Assembly: GCA_021639365.1 (NCBI GenBank)
Contig: JAJXHK010000004.1
Span: forward strand, 40,842 to 104,841
Origin: Collinsella aerofaciens
Lineage (GTDB): Bacteria; Actinomycetota; Coriobacteriia; Coriobacteriales; Coriobacteriaceae
Length of the DNA: 64,000 bases
Direction: 5' to 3'
This document shows, in pieces, positions 37,175 to 44,898 of this stretch. The position numbers and the translations under genes were made by a program. Under the pieces are notes generated by a model that was given only the letters and a program-made list of their open reading frames with translations, was not told the DNA's origin and searched no databases. Position 1 is the first letter of the stretch. Every line of letters starts with the position of its first letter.

Positions 37175-38554
37175 TTAGAGCGTGATGATGTCCGAGATAT
37201 CGAGGGCCTGAGCGTCGGCGACATCGTGCGATGCAAGCAGTAGCATACGGCCGTCGAGCAAGTCGAGCACGACCTCGGCGCATGCGTCGCGCGCAGCGGT
37301 ATCTAAACCGGTAAAGGGCTCGTCAAGAATCACCGCGCCGCCCGGGCACAGCAGGGCTCGAGCGATCTCGACGCGACGGCGCTGCCCGCCCGAAAGCTCG
37401 GCCACGCGAGCATGTACATCGACCCCCGGCACCAGCAGGCGCAACAGAGCCGCAGCACTCGAGGCGTCCACGCGTGCATCGGCGCACACTAGCACGTTAT
37501 CCAGCGCCGCGGCGGACTCGACCAAGCGTGCATCCTGAAACACCATCGAGCACGGCACGTACTCCCCCGCCGCCAGGGCGAGCAGCGTCGACTTACCCAC
37601 GCCCGAAGCGCCCATCACGCAAACACGCCCACCCGCGGGCACGTTGAGCGCCAAACCGCCGAGCGCCGGCGCCCAGGGCGCCCGGTCGCCCACGGCAAGC
37701 GCAAGCTCCGCTGCAGCGCCATCGCCAGCAGGGCCGCCCGCACGTCCGCGAGGACCACACCCATGCGTCCGCACGGCAACACGCCATGCCACGGAACCCG
37801 AAGCCCGCAGTAGCCACACCAGCACGCGCTCGCACGCCCACGAGGCGACAACGACCAACACGGTCCACGCCAGCAGATCAGCCGTCTCAATCAAAAGCTT
37901 TGCCTGATAGATGCGCTCACCCACGGTGCCCACCGCCATGCCGATCAGCTCGGCTGCCACGCCGGCCTTCCAGCTCATGCCAATCACGGCACGGGCGCAC
38001 GAAAGCACAAACGGCAGGACTTCGCGCCAGGTATGGGCGCAAAACAGTCGCCAGCCCCGCACGCCATGCAGGCGGAACATCTGCTCCAGCGGCTTATCCA
38101 CTTGTGCCAAGCCCTCGGCCAGCGAAAAATACACGCCCGGCAGCGCCATCAAAAAGACTGCCGCGATGCTCACGCGCGCCGACCCCAGCCAGATAAGCAA
38201 CAGGACCACCACGCAGGCGACCGGCGTCGCCTTTACAAACGACAGCGCCGGCGCCACCAGGCGTGCAAACGCCCGCGAGCGTGACGAAATCCCGGCAAGC
38301 ACGCCACCACACACCGCGGCAAGCGCCAGCCCGCCCAGTATCCGCGCGCCCGAGCCCACCAAAATCGCCCAGGTACCGCCATCGCACACCAGGCGCAGCA
38401 GCGCCAAGGCAACAGCACCCGGCCCCGGCAAAATCAGCGGCTGCGCCACCAGCGCCGCCACCAGCATCCACACGGCAAGCCAAAAGGCGGCGACGGCACC
38501 TGCTGCCGCCACCGCCTTCATACGCTCTGTCATTTGTCGAGCAAACGCACGCAC
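37175..38554 (-). CDS. ABC transporter permease-ATPase fusion (SsuCB/TauCB-like)
   Basis: 459 residues; GTG start with GGAG six bases upstream and only 3 bases after the preceding stop. Residues about 1-255 are a binding-protein-dependent permease with six hydrophobic segments, in the style of nitrate/sulfonate/taurine importers (FVKATPVACVVVLLLIWLG, REVLPFVLSCARAVIGMSWKAGVAAELIG). Residues about 275-459 are a short ATPase with Walker A VMGASGVGKSTLL, Q-loop VFQDARLVESA, signature LSGGQRRRVEIARALL and Walker B VILDEPFTGLD. Permease and ATPase are normally separate proteins in this class. It is the last gene of the hydrogenase-linked operon. Confidence 0.88.
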   Translation of the reverse strand: MRAFARQMTERMKAVAAAGAVAAFWLAVWMLVAALVAQPLILPGPGAVALALLRLVCDGGTWAILVGSGARILGGLALAAVCGGVLAGISSRSRAFARLVAPALSFVKATPVACVVVLLLIWLGSARVSIAAVFLMALPGVYFSLAEGLAQVDKPLEQMFRLHGVRGWRLFCAHTWREVLPFVLSCARAVIGMSWKAGVAAELIGMAVGTVGERIYQAKLLIETADLLAWTVLVVVASWACERVLVWLLRASGSVAWRVAVRTHGCGPRGRAGGPAGDGAAAELALAVGDRAPWAPALGGLALNVPAGGRVCVMGASGVGKSTLLALAAGEYVPCSMVFQDARLVESAAALDNVLVCADARVDASSAAALLRLLVPGVDVHARVAELSGGQRRRVEIARALLCPGGAVILDEPFTGLDTAARDACAEVVLDLLDGRMLLLASHDVADAQALDISDIITL

Positions 38555-38557
38555 GGG

Positions 38558-39616
38558 CTACTCCATGTAGTAGAAATCGTCAGCCGGGAGCTTACCGCCC
38601 ACGGCGCTCGCATCCGCATCGGCCAGCACCTGCAGGTATCCACTGAGCGCCGCCTTCATATCTTTCCCCGTCTGGCACACGAGCATGCACCCGGGAATCG
38701 CCTTCTCGGCGATCTTGGCGTTGTCCACGATGCCGGCATCGACCACGGCCTGCGCCCAGTCTGCCGGCGCCGCATTGACAGCCTTAACGCTCGCCGCATG
38801 GCAGCTCAAGAACTCCGCCACGGCCTCGGGATGCTCCTCGGCAAAGGCACGGCGCACCACGGTCACGCCCGTCAGCAGGCGCGAACCCGTGTCACCCGCC
38901 AGCTCGTCCCACACATCAGTCAGGCTCACCGGCGCCGACAGTTTGCCTTCGCTCTTTGCGATGGCAGCGGTCTTGAACGGCTCGGGCAGCACGCCCACGG
39001 CAGACGGATCGGCAAGCAGCGCCGACAGCACCTCGGTGGGCTCGCTCTTAAACTCAAGCGCCACCTGGCCGGTCAGGCCCGCGCGTTCCAGCAGGTAGTT
39101 CATGACGTACTCCGGCGTGGTGCCCTTGCCCGTCATGTAGACGGTACGACCCGCCAGATCGCCAAACGAGATCACGTCCGCGTCGCCCGTCACCACGCTC
39201 AGCACGCCCAGCGTGTTGATGTCGATGACCTGCACCGCACCTTCGGTCTTGTTGTAGAGCACGCTCGCCACGTTGGCGGGCACCAGGGCAATGTCGACAT
39301 CGCCCTGAATCACCTTGGGCACGATCTCGTCGGCTGCGGCGCTGATCGCAAAGTCGAACTCGTTGTCCGTGGCACCGTCGGCCGCCTGGTCCATAAACTG
39401 CACTAGACCGATCGACGTCGGACCCTTGAGCGAGGCGACGTGCACCTCAACCGGCTCGACAGCGGCACCGTCGGCGGCAGACCCGGCAGCCGAGCCCGCA
39501 GCAGACCCGGCCACGACAGACCCGCCGCCACAGCCCACGAGCGCAAACGACAGAGCGCCCGCGGCGAGCGCCGAGGCAAACCCCCGGCGCGTCATCTCAA
39601 AATCAAACGCGCGCAT
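38558..39616 (-). CDS. Tat-type lipoprotein substrate-binding protein of an ABC importer (SsuA/NMT1-like)
   Basis: 352 residues from ATG 39616. The N-terminus has a twin-arginine motif and lipobox: MTRRGFASALAAG then LSFALVGC, with the lipidated Cys near residue 28. An Ala/Gly/Ser linker follows. The mature part has the type II periplasmic-binding fold of the NMT1/SsuA group (VASLKGPTSIGLVQFMDQA, GDVDIALVPANVASVLYNKTEG, LAGRTVYMTGKGTTPEYVMNYLL, AVGVLPEPFKTAAI). It would capture a small organic or thiamine-precursor-like solute for the downstream fusion transporter; the ligand is unknown. Its start lies right at the hydrogenase stop, so the transporter is co-expressed with the hydrogenase. Confidence 0.88.
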   Translation of the reverse strand: MRAFDFEMTRRGFASALAAGALSFALVGCGGGSVVAGSAAGSAAGSAADGAAVEPVEVHVASLKGPTSIGLVQFMDQAADGATDNEFDFAISAAADEIVPKVIQGDVDIALVPANVASVLYNKTEGAVQVIDINTLGVLSVVTGDADVISFGDLAGRTVYMTGKGTTPEYVMNYLLERAGLTGQVALEFKSEPTEVLSALLADPSAVGVLPEPFKTAAIAKSEGKLSAPVSLTDVWDELAGDTGSRLLTGVTVVRRAFAEEHPEAVAEFLSCHAASVKAVNAAPADWAQAVVDAGIVDNAKIAEKAIPGCMLVCQTGKDMKAALSGYLQVLADADASAVGGKLPADDFYYME

Positions 39617-39618
39617 CG

Positions 39619-41430
39619 CTAGCACGTCCCCTCGTTAGGCATCGACCAGGCGTGATGGTCGGTATGCAGCAACTCCTCGGCCAGCGGCGAAAGAGGCGCG
39701 CCCAAAAACTCGCGGTAGCATGCCCGGACATCGGGATTCTCGTGCGAGAAGCGAATGTCCGCCTTCGCATCCAGGCCCCAGAGCACCTGGCCACGCTCAG
39801 CCGCCAGCTCGCAGCCGTCATGGATGGGCTGACCACCGCCACCGACGCAGCCGCCCGGGCACGCCATGACCTCAACGAAGTCATAGCTCACGCGACCGTC
39901 GCGAATCGCGTCGAGCAGACGGGCGGCGTTGCCCAGCCCGTGTGCCACGGCGACGCGCACCTTGGTGCCCTCGATATCGGCCACGGCTTCCTTCCAGCCG
40001 TCCAGACCGCGCACGTCGGTAAAGAAGTCGGCGTCGGGGTTCTTGCCCGTCACCAGGTAATATGCCGAGCGCACGGCGGCCTCCATCACGCCGCCCGTGG
40101 CGCCAAAGATCACACCCGCGCCCGTGCCAAAGCCCAGCGGCGTATCGAGCGGCTCCTCGGTAAGCGCGTCGACGCTCACGTGGCTCGCGCGGATCATGCG
40201 CACCATCTCGCGCACCGTCAGCGCAACGTCCACGTCGGGCGCACCGCCCTCGCCCACCATGCTCGGCAGCGCGCACTCGGCCTTCTTGGCCGTGCACGGC
40301 ATAACGGACACCACAAACAGGCGCTCGGGCTCCACGCCCAGCGCCTTGGCGTAGTAGGTCTTGGCGATGGCGCCGAACATCTGCTGCGGCGACTTTGACG
40401 TGGACAGGCTGTCGACAAACTCCGGATAGCGCGCCTTCACAAAGCGCACCCAGCCCGGGCAGCAACTCGTGAACATGGGCCAGCCGCGGCTGTCGCCCTC
40501 GCCCTTGGAGGCAGCGCCCAGGCGCTCGAGCAGCTCGGAGCCCTCCTCCATAATGGTGAGGTCGGCCGAGAAATCGGTGTCGAACACGTACTCAAAGCCC
40601 ACGCGGCGCAGCGCGCAAGCCAGGCGCTCGACGGTAGCCTCCTCGCGAGATATGCCGAGCTCCTCGCCCCAAGCGCTACGCACGGCAGGCGCGATCTGCA
40701 CCAGCACGATCTTGTCGGGATTAGCGAGCGCGTCAAACACGGTCTCGGTATCGTCGCGCTCGCGCAGTGCGCCCGTCGGGCAATGCGTAATGCACTGGCC
40801 GCACGCGACGCAATCGGTCTTGCCGATCGGCGCGCGCCCGCGGGTGCCCACGGCGGTGTGCGTGGCGCGGTTGGTCAGGTCCCAAATCCCTAGACCCTGC
40901 ACGCTCTCGCACACCTTGATGCAACGCATGCATTTAATGCACTTGTCGTTTTCACGGATGATGGGAAAGTCGAAATCCCAGCCCTCGCCCGCCAAATGCC
41001 TTTGATACGGCAGATAGAAAATGCCCAGGTCGTTGGCGATGGTCTGTAGATTGCAGTTGCCGCTGCGCGCGCAGCTCGTGCACTGCGAATCGTGCTGGGA
41101 CAGCAGCAGCTGCACGTTGGTGCGACGGGCCTCGCGGGCCTTGGGGCTGTTGGTGTGGACCACCATGCCGTCGAGCACGTAATTATTGCAGGCGGCAACC
41201 AGCTGGTCGCAGCCCTCGACCTCGACCACACACACGCGGCAGCCGCCGATCTCGTTCAGATCGCGCAGGTAGCACAGGGTGGGAATCTGAATGCCGACGG
41301 ACTTGGCCGCATCCAGAATCGTGGTGTGCTCGGGAACCACAACCTCGCAGTTATCGATAATGAGCCTGACCATGTTGTGCGCTCCGTTTTCGCTGTTGTC
41401 GCCGACAGTGGTTTTGTTGAGCTCTACCAT
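39619..41430 (-). CDS. [FeFe]-hydrogenase catalytic subunit
   Basis: 603 residues. The start at 41430 has GGGAGG upstream and overlaps the previous stop by 7 bases. Modules in order: 2Fe-2S domain (CYLRDLNEIGGCRVC), His-ligated 4Fe-4S motif (HDSQCTSCARSGNC), two 4Fe-4S ferredoxin motifs (CIKCMRCIKVC, CVACGQCITHC) and the H-cluster domain with TSCCPGW, MPCTAKKAE and MACPGGCVGGGGQP. All H-cluster cysteines are present. This is the M3-type layout of soluble hydrogenases that exchange electrons with NAD(P)H and ferredoxin. Maturases HydE, HydF and HydG are not in the window. Its partner reductase is encoded upstream. Confidence 0.96.
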   Translation of the reverse strand: MVELNKTTVGDNSENGAHNMVRLIIDNCEVVVPEHTTILDAAKSVGIQIPTLCYLRDLNEIGGCRVCVVEVEGCDQLVAACNNYVLDGMVVHTNSPKAREARRTNVQLLLSQHDSQCTSCARSGNCNLQTIANDLGIFYLPYQRHLAGEGWDFDFPIIRENDKCIKCMRCIKVCESVQGLGIWDLTNRATHTAVGTRGRAPIGKTDCVACGQCITHCPTGALRERDDTETVFDALANPDKIVLVQIAPAVRSAWGEELGISREEATVERLACALRRVGFEYVFDTDFSADLTIMEEGSELLERLGAASKGEGDSRGWPMFTSCCPGWVRFVKARYPEFVDSLSTSKSPQQMFGAIAKTYYAKALGVEPERLFVVSVMPCTAKKAECALPSMVGEGGAPDVDVALTVREMVRMIRASHVSVDALTEEPLDTPLGFGTGAGVIFGATGGVMEAAVRSAYYLVTGKNPDADFFTDVRGLDGWKEAVADIEGTKVRVAVAHGLGNAARLLDAIRDGRVSYDFVEVMACPGGCVGGGGQPIHDGCELAAERGQVLWGLDAKADIRFSHENPDVRACYREFLGAPLSPLAEELLHTDHHAWSMPNEGTC

Positions 41431-43256
41431 TCCAGGTTCCTCCCTCCGCGGAACGCGCCAAAGCCAAAGTGGTCGCAACGCAGGCAGCGGCTCGCTTCCT
41501 GGCGTGCCTCCTCCTCGGTGAGGCCCTGCTCGACCAGATTCCAATCGTGAATACGTTCGCCGGCCTCGCGCTCACCCAGCTCGCAGCGGCCGCACTCGTG
41601 CTTGCCCTTAAACTGGACGGTCGGCAGCTCAACGTCAAGTTTGATCTTGTGGTCAAAGCCCAGGTAGCGGTCGATATTTGCCGAAGCAACGCGGCCGGCG
41701 TTGATGGCACGGATGACGGTAGCGGGGCCGGTCTGGCAGTCGCCGCCGCTAAAGAGGCCATCGAAGTTGGGCACGGCGCCGTCCGAATCGGTGACGATGC
41801 AACCCCACTTGCAGGCAATGCCCATGTCTTCAAACGGCTTGGAATCGATGTCCTGGCCAATGGCGACGAACACGCGCTCGCAGGGAATGACGCGCTCGGG
41901 CGTGGCGGCGGCACGCGGGGCCGGACGCCCACGACGGGGCTCGCCGATAATCTGCGGCTGCACGCGCAGACCGCTCACGCGACCGTCCTCGCCCGTCTCG
42001 ATGGCGAGCGGGGCCGTGAGCTCCAGAACCTCGCAACCCTCGGCCTGGGCACCGGCGATCTCGGCGTCCTGGGCCGTCATATCGCAGATGCGACGGCGGT
42101 AGACGATGCTCACCTTTTCGGCACCGCAGCGCACGGCGGAGCGCGCCACGTCCATAGCCACGTTGCCGCCGCCGATGACGCACACGCGCTGCCCGCTCAG
42201 GTCGGGCAGCTCATCGTCGCCGATGGCGCGCAGCATCTTGACGGCCGACTCCACGCCGGGCGCCTCTTCGCCCGGAAGACCGAGTTTCTTGTCACTGTGG
42301 GCACCGATGGCCAGGTAGACGGCATCGAACTCGTCGCGCAGGCGGGCAAGCTCCTCACCGTTCACGGAGTGGTCGAGCTCCACGTCGACGCCGGCGCTCA
42401 AGATCCAGTCGATCTCGGCCTGCAGGCTCTCGCGCGGCAGGCGGTAGCTGGGGATGCCGTAGCGCAGCATGCCGCCCAGGTGGTGGCGCTGCTCAAAGAT
42501 GGTCACCTTGTGGCCCATCACGGCCAGGTAGTAGGCGCAGGAAAGGCCGGCCGGGCCGCCGCCGATCACGGCGACGCGCTTGCCGGTGTTGTCGGCCACG
42601 CTGGGCTTGTAATCGTTGAGGTCGCTGTGCTCAACGGCGAAGCGCTTGAGAGCCAGGATGTTCATGGGGTCGTCGACCATGCCACGGCGGCAGTGCATCT
42701 CACAGGGATGCTCGCACACCAGGCCGCAGACGAGTGGCAGTGGGTTATTCTTGCGGATGACCTTGACGGCATCGGCATAGCGGCCGGCCTCGACGAGCGA
42801 AATGTAACCGGGAATGTCGACGTGCGCTGGACAGCCCGAGACACACGGAACGCGGGCCTCGCGGTCAAAGCCGCAGGAGTGCTCGCGAATGTGATGCTCA
42901 AAATCGTCGCGGAAGCCGCGAATGGCCGTGAGTGCCATGGCGCCAGCTTCGTAGCCGATGGCGCAATCGCTCGAAAGGTAGATGGTGCGGGCGGTGCGCT
43001 CAATCAAGTTGAGCGTGGACTCGTCGGCGCGGCCCTCGAGCACATCGGCGAGCAGATCGCTCAGCGCGCTCAGGCCCACGCGGCAGGGCGTACACTTGCC
43101 GCAGCTCTGGGTGGAGCACAGGTTGACGAGCGCCGCCGTAAACTCGACGGGGCACGGGGCGAGCGAACTCACCGCCAGACGGCGTCCGAGCGCATCGTGC
43201 AGGTCGTCCATGACGGCCTGAGCGTGGCTGCGTTCCATTACATGCAGTCGTGCCAT
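41424..43256 (-). CDS. Flavin/Fe-S oxidoreductase: NuoF-type Fe-S domain fused to a GltD-like NAD(P)H unit
   Basis: 610 residues; the start at 43256 has AGAGGGGAT upstream. Residues about 45-120 resemble the C-terminal 4Fe-4S domain of NuoF/HydB (CSTQSCGKCTPCRVG ... SSDCAIGYEAG), but the FMN/NADH Rossmann part of NuoF is missing. From about 135 it is a GltD/NfnB-like module: cysteines CVSGCPAHVDIPGY and CGLVCEHPCEMHCRRG, FAD site VAVIGGGPAGLSCAYYLA, NAD(P) site VCVIGGGNVAMDVARSA and FSGGDCQTGPATVIRAI. A Cys-rich tail follows (ECGRCELG, ASRCLRCD). It should pass electrons between NAD(P)H and the hydrogenase, possibly with flavin bifurcation; this is inference from its parts. First gene of the operon. 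Confidence 0.9.
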   Translation of the reverse strand: MARLHVMERSHAQAVMDDLHDALGRRLAVSSLAPCPVEFTAALVNLCSTQSCGKCTPCRVGLSALSDLLADVLEGRADESTLNLIERTARTIYLSSDCAIGYEAGAMALTAIRGFRDDFEHHIREHSCGFDREARVPCVSGCPAHVDIPGYISLVEAGRYADAVKVIRKNNPLPLVCGLVCEHPCEMHCRRGMVDDPMNILALKRFAVEHSDLNDYKPSVADNTGKRVAVIGGGPAGLSCAYYLAVMGHKVTIFEQRHHLGGMLRYGIPSYRLPRESLQAEIDWILSAGVDVELDHSVNGEELARLRDEFDAVYLAIGAHSDKKLGLPGEEAPGVESAVKMLRAIGDDELPDLSGQRVCVIGGGNVAMDVARSAVRCGAEKVSIVYRRRICDMTAQDAEIAGAQAEGCEVLELTAPLAIETGEDGRVSGLRVQPQIIGEPRRGRPAPRAAATPERVIPCERVFVAIGQDIDSKPFEDMGIACKWGCIVTDSDGAVPNFDGLFSGGDCQTGPATVIRAINAGRVASANIDRYLGFDHKIKLDVELPTVQFKGKHECGRCELGEREAGERIHDWNLVEQGLTEEEARQEASRCLRCDHFGFGAFRGGRNLEW

Positions 43257-43417
43257 AAGATCCCCTCTCATGCGGCAGCCCGGAGGCGAGGCCGGGCGAA
43301 AATGCTACATGCAACACACTGACCTAAAAAGTTGTTAGGTCTCCACACGGTTCGGCAGGCGGTATAAAATGTCACCCTCAGCGGTGAAAAAGAACATTAC
43401 CGCAGATAAATGCCATA

Positions 43418-43439
43418 TTTGATAAAACGCGTTACCAAA
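43418..43439 (-). promoter_or_regulatory. Palindrome upstream of the hydrogenase operon (candidate regulator site)
   Basis: On the minus strand TTTGGTAA-N6-TTATCAAA is an 8+8 inverted repeat with one mismatch. It lies about 160 bases before the first gene of the operon. A possible promoter TTTCAC-N17-TATACC lies between the two. The spacing does not fit an FNR box exactly. Confidence 0.35.
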
Positions 43440-43442
43440 TGA

Positions 43443-43480
43443 CAATGCCCCGCCCACGCAATCACGTGGACGGGGCATTG
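43443..43480 (-). terminator. Hairpin after the 6-phospho-alpha-glucosidase gene
   Basis: The 16-base arms CAATGCCCCGCCCACG and CGTGGACGGGGCATTG (one G-U pair) end the PTS operon 33 bases after its last stop. No long T-tract is present (TCATTT follows), so it is a probable but not classical terminator. Confidence 0.65.
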
Positions 43481-43512
43481 CTCCGGGTATGCGGTCAGCG
43501 ACCCTGTTGCTT

Positions 43513-44895
43513 TTACTTAAGCTCGGGCCAGAAGTCCTTGTTGGCCTCGATCATGTCGTCGAGAACCTCCTTGGCGACCTTCATCGAAGGCACGGTCTTG
43601 TTGAGCGTAAAGGCCTTGAGTGCCTTCTCGTACGAGCCCTCGATCGTGGCCTCGACCACAAGCTTCTCGGAGTTCAGCTGCTGCATCATAAGGCCCTGTT
43701 GGAACAGCGGAATGTTGTCGCGGCTGATGACCTCGGGGCCGTTCTTGCCAATGTAGGCAGGCAGCTCGACCATAGCGTCGTAGGGCATGTTGGGGATAGC
43801 GCCCTTGTTCTCGCAAATGACCAGGAAGCGCTGCTTGGTATCGTTCTTCAGAGCGATAGCCAGGTCGGCAATCCAGTCGCCGTGGCTGCCCGCATAGAAC
43901 GTGCTCTCGTCGATCTCGCCCGTCTTCTCGTAGTGATCGATACCATCAAAGAGGTTCTTCTCGCGCGTCTCCTCGACCTCGTTAGCACGGGTGCGCTCGG
44001 GGTTGGAATGCTCGACGAACTCCTTCTGCTGCAGGTAGTAGTTCAGATACGTGTTGGGCAGGTACTCCGGGAAGCACTCCATGATCTCGTACTCGCCCTT
44101 CCAGACGTAGTACCAGCTGCCCTTGGTGTGGCGGTTCTGCTCGGGATGCTCGTCGGTGGCCTCCTCGGGCTTCTTTGCCATGAGCGAGCCCATGCCCTTG
44201 AGGTAGGAATCGGGCAGCAGAATCTCGTGCTCCTTGATGTACTCGCGCAGCTGCGGGAGCACCTCCTCGCCCTTGTGGCGAATCGAGGTGAACCAGCCAA
44301 AGTGGTTAAGGCCAAAGTAATCGTACTCGACATCCTTCTTGTCGATATCGAGCGCGGCGCAAACCACGTCGATGATCGCGATCGGCATGTCGCAGATGTT
44401 GATGATGCGAGCGTTGGGGCGCAGCACGCGGCAGCCCTCGGACACGATGGCGGCAGGGTTGGAGTAGTTGAGAATCCAGTAGTCCTTCTTGGCGTACTTC
44501 TCAACGTCATCGATCAGCTCGACCATGGGGAAGATGGTGCGCATGCCGTAGGCAAGGCCGCCGCAACCGCAAGTCTCCTGGCCCACGCAGCCGTGACGCA
44601 GCGGAATCTTCTCGTCCTGCTCGCGCATGGCGTAGCCGCCCACGCGCATCTGGGCAAACACGAAGCTGGCATCCGTAAAGGCAGTCTCCTTGTCGGTGGT
44701 CACCGTGAGCTTGATGTCCAGGCCAAGATCCTCGTGCAAAATCCAGTCCACGAGCACGCCAATCTTGCGCTGACGCTCCTCGTTGATGTCGTACAGACGA
44801 ATCTCGTCAACGTCGAGCTCGTCCTTGCGCAGGGCGATGGACTTGACGATGCCGGGGGTAAAGGTGGATCCGCCACCACACAGAGTAATGATCAT
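43513..44895 (-). CDS. 6-phospho-alpha-glucosidase, glycoside hydrolase family 4
   Basis: 460 residues, ATG with AAGGAG upstream. GH4 enzymes use NAD+ and Mn2+ in an oxidation-elimination mechanism. The N-terminal NAD site is ITLCGGGSTFTP. The Mn ligands are visible: Cys in NICDMPIAI and His in FGLNHFGWF. The Asp after the Cys (CDMP) marks alpha-specific members such as GlvA and MalH, while beta-specific CelF-type enzymes have Asn or Ser there. The block GQETCGCGGLAYGMR carries Cys where GlvA usually has Pro. It would hydrolyse maltose-6'-phosphate and related phospho-disaccharides delivered by the PTS. It starts 3 bases after the IICB stop. Confidence 0.93.
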   Translation of the reverse strand: MIITLCGGGSTFTPGIVKSIALRKDELDVDEIRLYDINEERQRKIGVLVDWILHEDLGLDIKLTVTTDKETAFTDASFVFAQMRVGGYAMREQDEKIPLRHGCVGQETCGCGGLAYGMRTIFPMVELIDDVEKYAKKDYWILNYSNPAAIVSEGCRVLRPNARIINICDMPIAIIDVVCAALDIDKKDVEYDYFGLNHFGWFTSIRHKGEEVLPQLREYIKEHEILLPDSYLKGMGSLMAKKPEEATDEHPEQNRHTKGSWYYVWKGEYEIMECFPEYLPNTYLNYYLQQKEFVEHSNPERTRANEVEETREKNLFDGIDHYEKTGEIDESTFYAGSHGDWIADLAIALKNDTKQRFLVICENKGAIPNMPYDAMVELPAYIGKNGPEVISRDNIPLFQQGLMMQQLNSEKLVVEATIEGSYEKALKAFTLNKTVPSMKVAKEVLDDMIEANKDFWPELK

Positions 44896-44898
44896 TGT

